Notes under the pieces: model-generated
Seen by the model: the letters and a program-made list of their open reading frames with translations, nothing else
The model's database searches: none
What the model was told of the DNA's origin: nothing
Shown here: positions 1-11,924 of the stretch, one piece after another
Layout: the number at the start of each line of letters is the position of its first letter
Position numbering within the stretch: position 1 is the stretch's first letter
Position numbers and translations under genes: made by a program
NCBI GenBank assembly: GCA_025890175.1
Contig: JANPYM010000006.1
Span: forward strand, 554,015-618,014
Origin: Ciborinia camelliae
Taxonomy: Eukaryota > Ascomycota > Leotiomycetes > Helotiales > Sclerotiniaceae
Length of the DNA stretch: 64,000 nt
Direction: 5' to 3'

Positions 1-1181
1 TGTAAATCATTTATCAATTATTTTATATATATGTTTTTGTTAAATTGTCGTATTGTTAGTGAGAAGTACCTACCTTTGTTGTTGTTATTGTTCTTCTTCT
101 CCCTCTTGTTCTTGTTTTCTATGTTCACTCTCGTCGTGACTTCACTCTTTCTTTCTTTCTTTCTTCCTTCCCTCCCTTCCCCTTCCCATTTTTTTTCTTT
201 CCCAGCCATTATTCGTGATCTCCATTTTAGTAAAAGGCTTGAAGCAACTTCAACAGGGATATTGTACGGTTCAGCGCTAAGGATTTAAGCGAATTTGCGA
301 AAATTATTGGGTTTTTCTGAATACTTAAGGAGCATAAAGGACGGCGACTCCCCGACCGACCATGCTGCTACCGGATACCATAAGATTGATAAGAACCACG
401 AAAAATCCACACCAAGAAAGATTTCACCCAATCAACGAGCTCAACGAACCACACCCATCCACACCCACACTCACACCCACACACCCAAGTGACCCAACCC
501 ATCACTCATCATCTGGGCATCCATCACATCCATCCATCACCCGTCAGCGAAGGCGAAAAAATTAAAATCAAGAAAAAAGTATAGTTTTTATTTACCCTTA
601 CCTTACCCTTACCTTACCTTGCCTTACCCTTACGCTACCACCAATCAAAATACGGCTATAGCTGCCGTGTTTAAATTCCATCCCATCCAATCCCATCCCA
701 TCCCATTCCCATTCCCATCCCATTCCCATCCCATCTCCCATCCCGCCTCGCATTCAAGGCTGAAAGGTTTAAGGTTACCATCCATTAGGACTACCATATT
801 ACCATTACCATTACCATCACCACTGCCATTACCATCAACAACCTTGGAAATCCATAAACACGCCTCACCTACCTAGTTTTCAATATTTCACCATTGAACC
901 CTTTTCGATTCCCATTTAATTTATTGCATTACGCCCTTAATAGATCTCATTCACTATTACAACTGCAACGGCTACATTCCTACACTATACACTAGGTATA
1001 CTCTATACTCTATACTACACTAGGTACAACATACTTTTCGCGGCGACTACGACCAAACGATAACGAAGTTGGATGGATTAACGAATTTCACGAAAATACT
1101 TACATGTTCTTATTCTTGGCATATATGGCGTTTTCCTTTTGAATCCTTTCATACAGATAATGAGCCAAACGCGTGTCGAAA
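1..1181. other. Upstream region of MOT1, low complexity
   Basis: No gene is supported here. The stretch holds T/C-rich tracts (about 61-210), CA-rich DNA (450-500), TTACC/TTACCC runs (590-640), CCATCCCATT-type runs (about 675-745) and ATTACC repeats (about 792-836). Pyrimidine-rich tracts like these are common in fungal promoters, so the right-hand part probably contains the MOT1 promoter and 5' leader; that is inference. The short open frames here are made of repeats and show no protein-like composition. Confidence 0.6.
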
Positions 1182-4100
1182 ATGGCATCAAGGTAATGTT
1201 TCACCTCCCACACGCCCCAACATTAGTTGTGAACAATGCGGCCGCATTGCATTTGATGGTGCATTCGGGAATTAATTGCGGATTTGCTGACATGATCATC
1301 CCTTGAAAATAGATTGGATCGACTTGTCACGTGAGTACCTTCATCTTCATCTCTTGGTTACTCCATCTCCATGTTTGGTTGAGATGATCCTTGAAAGTCT
1401 TTTCCGCCATGGGAAATTCTCGGGATGGAAGATCCTTAAAGATCCATGTGGAAATATGATCGTTCCAAACAAGAGTCTCCTATTCTCCCCTCCTTCATAC
1501 TAACATCTTAATCTAGGCTACTGGAAACAGGCAGCACTCCATTAATTAGGAATACTGCGGCTCAACAATTGGCTGATGTACAGAAAGCACATCCTGAAGA
1601 ACTTTTTAATTTACTAACAAGAGTTGTACCGTATCTTCGTCATAAAACCTGGGATACACGAACAGCTGCAGCCAAAGCATTAGCTGGGATTGTTGATAAT
1701 GCAGAAAAGTATGACCCAAATGGTGACGACGAGCCAGTGAAAGATGATTCGAAGAATGAAGAGTCTGGAATCAAGAAGGAAGAAGCTGTAGAGCCAATAC
1801 CACTTGCCGAAGGACAACTGAGTCTCGATACGCTCGATATCGTATCAATCCTCAAATATGGAAAGGAGCTTGTTCGTGGTGGAGATAGAGGTCATGATTG
1901 GGCCCTCGCTTCTTTGGATCCCGCTCAACGACTCGCTCACCAGAAGAAGACTCTTGCTGGACGACTCGGTCTTCTTGGTGCCTACACTGAAGAGGAACTT
2001 GAATACGAACTTCCATCTGGCAACCAAAATGGATCCGGAACCCCACTAGCACGTGATGATTCAAATGGCTTCTCCCGACAAGAAAATAACAAAGGTGCAT
2101 CAACACCGTCAGAAGAAAGTGGACTCAGTGCGAGACAGTTGAATCAACTAAAGCGCAAGCGAAAACGAGAAGCTATGTCTGCTGGCAACAAAAGTAGGCT
2201 GGTAGATCTTTCAGTTCGACGTCAAAATATTGCAATTGAGACGGATACTCCTATGCCGGATGTTGGTGATGAAAATCCTAAAAATCCCATGCTTGATTAC
2301 TTCTCAGTGGAAAGATCTTCTGAAGTGGATGAAGATTCAAAAGTCGTGTCTGAATTCAAGGGTCCAGTCATGCCAATCAAATCCGAGCTTGAAACAGAGG
2401 GTGAACAAGAGGGACTAGAATGGCCTTATGAGCGTCTGTGTGAATTCCTTGTGGTCGACTTATTTGATCCTCAGTGGGAAACTCGACATGGTGCTGCAAT
2501 GGGGCTAAGGTATATTGTAGGTGCCCATGGAGCTGGCGCTGGAAGACAGAAAGGAAAGACTCGTGCTGAGAACAATATGCTTAACCGGCGCTGGCTTGAC
2601 GACTTTGCTTGCCGGTTATGTTGCGTTTTCATATTGGATCGTTTTGGTGACTACGTTTCAGATACTGTTGTCGCACCTATTCGAGAAACAGTTGGTCAAA
2701 CTCTAGGCGCTTTGCTCGTTCACCTCCCACCCCCTGTTGTTTATTCCATTCACAAAATTCTTTATCGCCTCGTTATGCAAGATGATATTGAGCTTGACAA
2801 GCCAGGGTGGGCTATTTGTCACGGTGGTATGATCGGTCTCCGTTACTTGGTCGCAGTTCGAAATGATTTGCTACTGACAAAGGACAACGACGATTTGATT
2901 GACGGGGTCATTCGTGCCGTGATGAAAGGTTTAGGTGATTGGGATGACGATGTTCGTTCTGTAAGCGCAGCGACTCTTATTCCAATTGCTAAGGAGTTTG
3001 TCGAATCGCGAACTCAAGCACTCGATAGTCTTATCAACATTGTTTGGGAATGCCTCTCGAACCTCGGCGATGATTTGAGTGCTAGTACAGGACAGATCAT
3101 GGATTTGTTAGCAAAACTCTGCAGTTTCCCTCAAGTTTTGGAAGCCATGAAAAAGAACGCTTCTCGTGATTCCGAACAGTCCTTCGGGCTTTTAGTACCG
3201 AGATTATATCCATTCCTTCGACACACCATCACATCCGTGCGCTCAGCAGTTCTTCGAGCCTTGTTGACATTTGTCGGAATCGAGGGCGAGGGGACCAGAG
3301 ATTGGATGGATGGGAAAATTCTTCGATTAATCTACCAAAATATATTAGTCGAGAGGAATCAAGATACCTTGAATCTATCACTTCAAGTGTGGAAGGCACT
3401 GGTAAATTTCCTTGCAAGCGATCCGGAACATCTATCTGCACAATTCTCTGCACATATTGATCCTCTCATGCAACTCACATTACATCCTATCGGTGTTTCT
3501 CGACATCCGTTACCCATGAACGCCACTCTCTTCCAACGGCCATCCGGTAGTTCGTACTCCCTACCAAGTGGCCCTACAAGTAATGCTCACCCAAACACAC
3601 CATCTGGGCCCGAGCCTCCAGTAAAGAGACGTCGCAAGTCTACAAAAGTTGTCGAGTCCACACCCTCATCATCATCACATGATGTCGATGGTCCGATGAT
3701 GCAAGGTGATGTGGACCTAGTAGGTATAGATATTTTAATTAGATCTCGTTCCTCGGCCGCAAAAGCCATGGGTCTTATCATGTCCCTGGTCCCATCGCCT
3801 GTCCTCGAAGCATACGATGCCAGCATTCTCCCAGGATTGTCTTCAGCATTCTCTTCTACCCAACTAACGGCGGCAATCATCATCGACGAATACGCCAAGA
3901 ATTGTATTTCGAAGACTCACGCTCTACGTTTCGAAGGACCTCTCACCAAGATACTCGAAACGGAACGACCCCTTACTTACCGAGATTTGGTCAGCTACAC
4001 ACATTTGGTTCGAACTCAATGCTCACAGCTCCTAAATACCTTCCGCGATGTTGGCAAAATCTCTCAAGGGCGTCTACCGGTACTTGCAGTTGTCGTAGCT

Positions 4101-7100
4101 GGTGAAGCGGAAGCTGGTCCAGATGCTTTCTCCATTGTGACTGCCGATAAATGTGTTTCTGAGGATTTCGACCGTCTAAAGAAAATTCTTTCTCCTGGCC
4201 AGCGTATGATTGCGACGCAAGCACTCTCTGAGGCACGTGAAAATACCACAGAGGTCATTAACAATGCTAAGAGCATCAAAGAGCAACGAGACATACGCGT
4301 CAAGGCCGCTGCTGCAAGCGCTTTGGTTGCGATGAAGGTTTCACCAAAGAAGCCATCTCATATCATCAAAGCTATGATGGATAGTGTAAAAAGAGAGGAA
4401 ACCCTGGAATTGCAACAACGGTCTGCATTTTCTATCTCTCGACTCATCGAAATCTTTGCAGAAGGTGGTCGTAATGGACCAGCACAGAAGGTGGTGTCCA
4501 ATCTGGTCAAATTCATGTGTATGGAAACGTCTGAGACACCCGAATTCGCGCCAAATGCCCCTCTCACAAATGTCATTCTTTCTCTACGAAAAGAAGAAGA
4601 TCGTAAAGATCATCCAGATGCAGCAAAATTTGCCCGGGAAGCCAAGGAAGCGAGAATAACCAGAAGAGGTGCCAAAGAAGCTTTGGAACAACTTTCAGCT
4701 GTATTTGGGCCCGATTTACTAACCAAGGTCCCCACACTCAGAGCCCTCATGGAACAACCATTACGACACGCATTCGGCGGTGCGCTCCCACACGACTGCA
4801 AAGATCCCGCACAATCCTCTGGACAGGAAGCTATTGATGGCATGTCTGTCATTCGTGCTTTGACACCTACTTTGGATAAATCATTATATCCTTTCGTCAT
4901 GGAATTGCTTCCTCTTGTTGTCACAGCTCTTCACTCGGAACTTTCAGTCTTCCGTTACATGGCAGCCAAATGTCTTGCAACGGTTTGCAGTGTTATCACT
5001 GTAGAAGCTATGACCTTACTTGTGGAGAAAGTTTTACCTTCCATCAGCAATCCACTCGACCTCAATTTCCGTCAAGGTGTAATTGAATCGATTTACCATC
5101 TTATTGCCGTTATGGGTGATAATATTCTACCATATGTAATTTTCCTCATTGTTCCTGTTCTGGGCCGCATGAGTGATTCAGATACTGATGTACGAGTACT
5201 CGCTACGACTTCTTTCGCCACTCTGGTCAAACTTGTTCCCCTTGAAGCAGGTATTCCGGATCCTCCTGGATTATCACAAGAATTGTTGCAAGGCCGAGAT
5301 CGTGAGCGTACCTTTATCGGCCAACTTCTAGATCCTCATAAAGTGGAAGAATTCAAGATTCCCGTCGCCATCAAAGCGGAACTTCGTTCCTACCAACAAG
5401 AAGGTGTCAACTGGCTTAACTTTTTGAACAAATATCACCTCCATGGAATTCTCTGTGATGATATGGGTCTTGGAAAGACATTGCAGACATTATGTATTGT
5501 CGCTAGTGATCATCACCTTAGAGCGGAGGAATTTGCAAAGACGGGAGCCCCTGATTCCAGACGAATGCCATCTCTCATCGTCTGCCCTCCTACTCTTTCA
5601 GGTCACTGGCAACAAGAAATCAAGGCGTATGCTCCTTTCCTAACCTGTACCGCCTATGTTGGACCTCCAGCCGATCGAGCTCGTTTCAGGGAACAACTTG
5701 GCTCAACTGATATTGTCATTACTTCATACGAAATTTGTCGAAACGATGTCGATATCTTATCGACACTCAATTGGAATTATTGTGTCTTGGATGAAGGTCA
5801 TTTAATTAAGAACCCTCGTGCTAAAACCACCATAGCTGTCAAACGCCTACTTAGCAATCATCGCCTCATTCTTTCTGGAACCCCAATCCAGAACAACGTC
5901 CTGGAACTCTGGTCTCTTTTCGACTTTCTTATGCCAGGTTTCCTTGGAGCTGAAAAGGTCTTCTTGGATCGCTTTGCCAAACCTATTGCTGCCAGTCGTT
6001 TCAGTAAATCTTCCTCGAAAGAACAAGAAGCTGGTGCTCTCGCCATTGAGGCTCTTCATAAACAAGTCTTACCTTTCCTTCTTCGCCGTCTTAAAGAAGA
6101 GGTTTTGGATGACTTGCCACCTAAGATTTTACAGAATTATTATTGTGATCTTAGTGATCTACAAAAGAAGCTTTTTGAGGATTTCACCAAGAAAGAAGGC
6201 AAGACTCTTGCTGAAAAGGCTTCATCTGGCGACAAAGAAGCAAAACAACACATCTTCCAAGCTCTACAATACATGCGCAAGCTTTGCAACTCTCCTGCAC
6301 TCGTTATGAAAGAAGGACATAAGCAATACGAGGATACCCAACGTCTTCTTGCCAAACAAGGAACCAGTCTTCGAGATCCAGTCCACGCACCAAAACTAAC
6401 AGCCTTGCGAGATTTGCTGGTTGATTGCGGCATTGGTACAGAACCTTCTTCGGAAAATGAGATTACAACCGAAACATCTTTCGTCTCTCCTCACCGTGCT
6501 TTAATCTTCTGTCAAATGAAGGAAATGTTAGACATGGTTCAAAACGATGTTCTCAAGAAGATGCTGCCATCAGTACAATTCCTACGTATGGATGGATCAG
6601 TCGATGCCAATAAACGTCAAGATATTGTCAACAAGTTCAATTCCGATCCTTCATACGATGTCTTACTTCTTACGACTAGTGTTGGAGGTCTAGGTCTTAA
6701 TTTGACTGGTGCCGATACTGTCATCTTTGTGGAACATGATTGGAACCCTCAGAAAGATTTGCAAGCTATGGACAGAGCTCATAGAATCGGTCAAAAGAAG
6801 GTCGTTAATGTTTATCGATTGATTACTAGGGGGACTTTGGAAGAAAAGATTTTGAGGTTAGTCAAATCCCCCTTAATAACCATATATTCCCAATCTCCTG
6901 TTTACACATACTAACGCATTATACTACAGTCTCCAACGCTTCAAAATCGACGTAGCATCCACAGTAGTCAATCAACAAAATGCAGGTCTTGGCACAATGG
7001 AAACAGATCAAATCCTCGATCTCTTCAACCTAGGCGATACATCAGAGGTTCCACTAGCAGCAGATAGTAGTGTCCAGGCGGACAGAGAAGAAGATATGGT

Positions 7101-7227
7101 GGATGCAACTGGAGAGGTGAGGGAGAAGGGCAAAAAGGGGTACTTGGATGATCTGGGGGAGTTGTGGGATGGGAAGGAGTATGAGGAGAGTTTTGATTTG
7201 GAAGGCTTTTTGAAGACTATGAAATAG
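1182..7227 (+). CDS. MOT1: MOT1/BTAF1: TBP-associated SNF2-family ATPase
   Basis: Mot1 uses ATP to strip TATA-binding protein from DNA and so redistributes TBP between promoters in the nucleus. Exons read 1182-1192, 1313-1330, 1517-6856 and 6930-7227, all with GT-AG introns, giving 1888 aa, the usual size for fungal Mot1. The start was chosen because ATGGCATCAAG joined to the next two exons yields MASRLDRLVTLLETG, which matches the conserved Mot1/BTAF1 N-terminus. Residues about 1-1240 are HEAT-like repeats. The SNF2 domain starts near 1299, with Walker A DDMGLGKT near 1322 and the DEGH box near 1434. The C-terminal helicase lobe starts near 1669, with motif VI containing DRAHRIGQ near 1760. 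Intron 3 (6857-6929) carries a CTAAC branch point, and splicing restores KILSLQRFK, conserved in the family. An acidic region near residues 240-300 is probably a linker. Identity is near certain; the two tiny 5' exons rest on homology and splice consensus. Confidence 0.97.
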
Positions 7228-7738
7228 TTGGTCACGCTCCGGTGATCTTGGAAGTGATGGATAAAATGGAGGAGGCCGGGGGCAAATTTCAATTAAGAGG
7301 ACATTATACTCATAACATTTTTAAACGAGATGGGCCTGGGCGTTTTTGACTTTCCCCGATTCTGTAGGCCGGGGGGGTTTTAAAGATCTGTATGATACAT
7401 GGTAGTCACGTTTTGTTTCCAAGGTTAACCTTTTTTTTTCTTTTCTTTTTTTTTTCCTTTTTTGGTGGTCATCGATCGCGCGATGAGGAGTGAGTTGGTC
7501 GCATTGTATGAGTATTGAATGAGAATGAGAACGAGAAGGAGAGGGAGAGAGAGGGGAGGAAGAGAGAGGGGGGAGAGAGAGGGGAGTGGAGAGGGGGGGG
7601 ATAAATGAATAACGATACTTACTTACTATAGTGAAGACGAGAGAGGAATTCATGAAAACTTTATATACATACATACATACATACATTATGTACACATACA
7701 CATGAACAACTTGATTATAGCTCGTGATTTTGTATAGC

Positions 7739-7796
7739 TAGGTAGGTAGGTAGGTAGGTGGGTAGGTAGGTAGGTAGGTGGGTAGGTGGGTGGGTA
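7739..7796. repeat. (TAGG/TGGG)n tetranucleotide array
   Basis: About 14 tandem TAGG units with interspersed TGGG variants. The same tetranucleotide recurs in many other intergenic regions of this window. Confidence 0.9.
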
Positions 7797-8191
7797 ATGT
7801 TCATTATCATGATATGTGGTTTGGGATCGGCTGATTGGGGACTTCATAGGTAGGTAGGTAGGTAGCTGGTAGCTGGTAGGTAATAGCTGAAGGTATGCTT
7901 TGTTCTTTGTTTTGTTAAATGAATTGGAGATTTGGGGCTTTATGGGGGAGGGGAGAGGGGAGAGGGGACAGGAGGGGATTGAGATTACGGTATTTATATT
8001 TTTAAGGGTTTTAAGGTTTTCAATGAGATGAGATGAATAGTATAACTTGAAGTAATATAGAAATAAACTGTTGAAAAGGTAGATCACGTGAAGGTGCAAG
8101 TTGTGTGATGTATTTGAAATTACTATAGAACTAAGATTGAACCTTGTATGCTATTTAAGCTTAAGATAGGGCGCTAGACCGTATTAGGCCT

Positions 8192-8212
8192 ACGGGCCGC
8201 TTCGCGGTCCGT
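8192..8212. other. GC-rich hairpin, 9-bp stem and 3-nt loop
   Basis: ACGGGCCGC at 8192-8200 pairs with GCGGTCCGT at 8204-8212 around a TTC loop, with eight Watson-Crick pairs and one G-T pair. It lies in otherwise AT-rich DNA about 1 kb downstream of MOT1. It could be a remnant of a small inverted-repeat element or a transcribed hairpin; nothing else in the sequence decides between these. Confidence 0.5.
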
Positions 8213-8877
8213 ACGGCTCATACGGCCCTGGCTACTCTCAACATAAACAATCGAGAAAAGTAACAAAAGTAGTATACCACGTATTTGATACCAGCTCCGA
8301 GTCGCGCTACATGTCAAGGGACGAGAACCGAACCGAACCCGTTCGTACAAACGTGATCTTGCCAACTATACCTACCTAACCTACCTAGATACCTACTATC
8401 ATATATGCATTTTCTTGTTTACATGCAGCGTTATCTTGTCGTTGGTGTTGGGGTTGTTAGATACTGTCGTGGTTCATTGAAGCATGGAGCTGGAGCATTC
8501 CTGGGTCTTCTGGAACTGAATGCCATGAGTTAATCGTGCGATTATCATGTGATTAGGTGATTGATGATTGATGATCTTTGGAAGAGGATTCTGTGCTCTG
8601 ATTTCTGATTTCTGAATATGATGCTATAATGCTTTCTCATGTGCTGACGTGATGCGTGGTGTTTTAGATTTGAGGCTTTTGTTGAAAGTTCAAGTTGTAC
8701 TGTATTATTCTATATCTATCTATCGATATTATAGATTAGAGAACTATCATTTGATATATTTGTTTGATATATTTATATTGTCTAAATCGATTAAGCGAAA
8801 GAAGAGTCCGAGGACTAAAGGTTTGAAGAAGAATACTAGGAGTAGTGAATACAAAAGGTAAATTATGTGTCAAGAGT

Positions 8878-9166
8878 ATGACTCCGATCAGGTGTATGAT
8901 ATGGAAGCATACCTGGGATTTGATTGATTAACGTAGGAATAGTAGAATACAGCGAATGTCCAAACATTTGGCGTCCAAGCGGGATGTTAAAAGGGTTTGA
9001 TTCTGTATTTGATGTTGAAGCTGTTGCAGAAATCGAAGGTTCTGACCAGGAATTGCTAAACATTCCAGCACAACTTCGAACTGAGTATGTGACCAGAGCA
9101 TGGCAGTCTGCGGAGGAAGGGAAACTGTTCAAAGAACATCCATTGAATTCGCAAAGCGAGACATAG
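8878..9166 (+). CDS. Possible small hypothetical protein (75 aa)
   Basis: The reading is tentative. ATG at 8878, a 14-nt first exon (8878-8891), a GT-AG intron 8892-8952 with a TTAAC branch-like site, then 8953-9166, gives a closed 75-aa frame. The second exon has balanced, protein-like composition, including the residues FDSVFDVEAVAEIEGSDQ, unlike the repeat-derived frames nearby. An AATAAA sits at 9177-9182, eleven bases after the stop. I recognise no family. It could be a decayed gene fragment or chance, since an unspliced frame from 8924 lacks an upstream ATG. Confidence 0.25.
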
Positions 9167-10335
9167 AGAGCATTTCAATAAACTGAAACGCATTGATCTG
9201 TTTGGGAAAATTGGAAGCGATCATTTACAGGGGGAGTGTTGAGTAGGTAGAAGAGACAACCAACTTGAAATTTGGGGAGCTTAATGTTGATATTATGGAC
9301 GGTAAATCTTTGTGCAGTATGAAGGGGCGTATACAATAGCAGTCGATTGGCAGTGGCAAGTCATCGGGACTCACTTAAGTCAAAGAAGGATGCAATTTGT
9401 TGCACGTCACCCTCATATGATATCTCTGATCAATATATGAGCCAGTGTCGGCGTTTATTGAACATTTAACTTGCATCGCGTGGATGTTGCATCGACTTGG
9501 CCCAGCTGCAAATGAGCTGTGATCTCTGGTTAACGTCGTAAATCATGTCTTGCTGATGGGGTGGTCGAGATGCCCATTTTCCTTGGGATTCATCAGCTAT
9601 GTGCCAGGACAATATGATTCAAGAAGTTTTATAAATGGATTTCACACACTTCGATCAATAGATGCCATCTTTTGGTATGCTCATTGAGTAGTTTGTCGTC
9701 CACAGGATTCTCATCGCTATAAATAAAAGAGGGGATGCCACCTGGCCAATATGTATATGTCATGTTTTTACAGTATAGGTGAGAGTCTGAAACATATGTT
9801 TGATTGCAACGAATGTTTTTTTGGCAATCTACAACTGCTCGGCAAAAGGATCTCATGTATCTTCATTTCTCTAGTTTTATATTGGAGAGGATACCAATTG
9901 CCTTGCATGATGCTGTGACTAAGGTATGCATGCTTACCTACCTAGGTAAATAGCCGTGGTTCACAGTCATTGGTTCAACATCTACGTGGCTCACATGAAC
10001 CATGCATCATGTCGGTGAGTCCATTTAGGTAGGTCAACACAGCCGGAAACCAAAAGGTTTTGAGCCTCATCAGACAGTTATTAATAGTGGAGTCGTTCAT
10101 GGTCCAGCACTGGAGATTGACAACATTGAAGTGTTGATTATCCTGAAATTATAGATTTGCCATGGATAAGTTTTTATTTGATCAGCACTTGCAAAATTGC
10201 ACTGTAGTTAAAGAGAAAACAACATGTTTCGAAACATTTCTCTATGCTGTAGGTCACCTGATTATCAGCTGACTTTATATACACGTGAGTCCTGACTGAC
10301 GTACCAGGATCCTGAGTACCGAACCACAGTAACCG
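9167..10335. other. Intergenic, no supported gene
   Basis: Unique-looking AT-leaning DNA with one CCTACCTAGGTA palindrome near 9935. A 75-codon minus frame at 9629-9856 has no start context, splice signals or recognisable domain. A frame rich in acidic residues ends at a possible donor just after 10385 and overlaps the start of the CorA-like gene in another frame, so that gene's first exon may need revision. Confidence 0.5.
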
Positions 10336-11924
10336 ATGAAACCACTCTCGAGACGGAAGAGTTTGAAGATTTTCTGTATCAAAAGGTACGATCTAATGTT
10401 CAAAAAAAATAAGAACATTTTCCAATTCCGGCAACCGAACCCGAATCTAACTTACAGATATCAGGGCAGATTCGAAAACAAAAACAAGGGATGCATCGGA
10501 GGCATTAGAATCATGTAACATATCATCTCAGTATTATATAACATTTCTTGCTAACGATCCTCAGTCTACAAGGAAATGCAAGCCATATTGATACGTTTGA
10601 ACCCGAAGTCCTCTCTTTGCCCGATGGCTTTCACAAAAAGATTGTGGAAGCCATGCACCTTCCTCATTCATGGATTGAGACTTTAGGCGCAGTGGGCCCA
10701 TTTTATTGGTCAGGTTATGCGCCCATTAACAATGATTATTGTCTTCGTCAGTCATTTTCGATTGGATTACCATACAACAACACTAATCTATGACAGAAAT
10801 AATATACCGAAAAAGCGACGTAAAGAAAAAGTCCGATCCTCGGAACTGGGAACTTGTTCTTTCGCACTCTCTCAAAACTGGCATCACAAATGCCTTCTTG
10901 AAGGGCACATCTCGGGCTGATGTTGCTCGCTGTATTACTTGTCTTTGTCAATGTATTGGGGAAATCGATCATCCCTTATTCCTGCCGGCTTTAATCTTTT
11001 CCTACGATATCGATTTCAGAGAAGATAAACGACACCGAGATAATCGAGAACGAGTTCGGATCTTGGAGAAACAAGTAACCGAAGCATCCCACATTTATGC
11101 CGATCCAGACTTTACCAAACGAGATAATGTCAATCTGTCGCAAATCAACAGTGATCTTGTAGATTGTCATAAGAAGGTTTTGTGGAAGCGACCGGAGGGG
11201 TACATTACCATTGTCCAAAAAATGGAGAGAACATTAGCCGAATTCAAAACTTTGTGGCCGGATGAGAGAAGGGAAAGATTAGAAAGGATTCATTCGATCA
11301 TGGAGAGAAGGCTTGGACTACTACAGTCCAAACTCCAAGGGATAAGCACCCATCGTGAAGTTACCATCTCGAGATTGAAGTTGATCGGAAGCGTTTTGGA
11401 GAATCTGGTATCGTTGAGTATTTTCAAGCAAGAGAACCAGAGAAAATTCAAAAAACTCGCAATGCAGAAAACAGCACGTCTAGAAGCGAATAGAGAGCAA
11501 GAGAGAAGAGGAAAGGAGAAAGCACAGAGAGAGCTAGAAACAATTTTAGAATCGAGAAAGCAGACGACCATGTCATTACTAGGGGTTGTGTTTCTCCCTG
11601 GCACATTTCTTGCGGTAGGTCTGGACTGAACTGGGTCATCTTCGAGCGAAGCTAATGATAGCCACATAGGCAATATTCAGCACCAGTTTCTTCAACTTCC
11701 AACATGGCGATGATGCAGGATTGGTGTCGAAAAAGTTCTACATTTATTGGGCAGTAGCCGTTCCTACCACGGTGGCTTTGTTCGTACTGTGGCTTTTCTG
11801 GCAGAGGAGAACTAAAGAAATGCTGAAGCAAAGGGAGGAGAAATTTCGAGATGTCGAAGCACAGAGCAAGCAGGCACGAAATGATATTTTCAAAGATGAT
11901 GAGAAATTTTTGAGGGAGGATTAG
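10336..11924 (+). CDS. CorA-like two-TM membrane protein
   Basis: Exons 10336-10514, 10565-10713, 10797-11614 and 11670-11924 join in frame through four-for-four GT-AG boundaries to give 466 aa. The introns are 50, 83 and 55 nt, each with a CTAAC/CTAAT-like branch site. The family signature is at the C-terminus: VVFLPGTFLA runs across the last intron into AIFSTSFFNF, then a second membrane helix near residues 405-425 (FYIYWAVAVPTTVALFVLWL). A long charged helical region (about 240-365) precedes the first helix, as in CorA-type proteins. Fungal CorA-like proteins of this kind usually lack the GMN motif of true Mg2+ channels, and none is seen here, so ion transport should not be assumed. The basic N-terminus (about 60 residues) is unlike the rest and may be mis-modelled. 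A short basic and acidic tail ends the protein. Membrane location is inferred. Confidence 0.65.

Larger units (their letters stand above)
7228..8877. other. Intergenic, repeat-rich
   Basis: No gene is supported. The region contains a GA-rich purine tract (about 7520-7600), an ATAC microsatellite (about 7664-7686), a TAGG/TGGG array (7739-7796), a second TAGG run (about 7848-7866) and a GC-rich hairpin at 8192-8212. The open frames on the minus strand across 7321-8099 are translations of these repeats. Confidence 0.6.

Noticed and set aside
590..640. Telomere-like TTACCC runs
   Set aside because: The reverse complement is GGGTAA, not GGGTTA, and units are irregular. The site is next to a housekeeping gene, so a telomere or interstitial telomeric array is not supported.
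9629..9856. 75-codon minus frame with several cysteines
   Set aside because: It reads somewhat like a protein, but there is no upstream ATG context, family match, splice extension or flanking gene signals.
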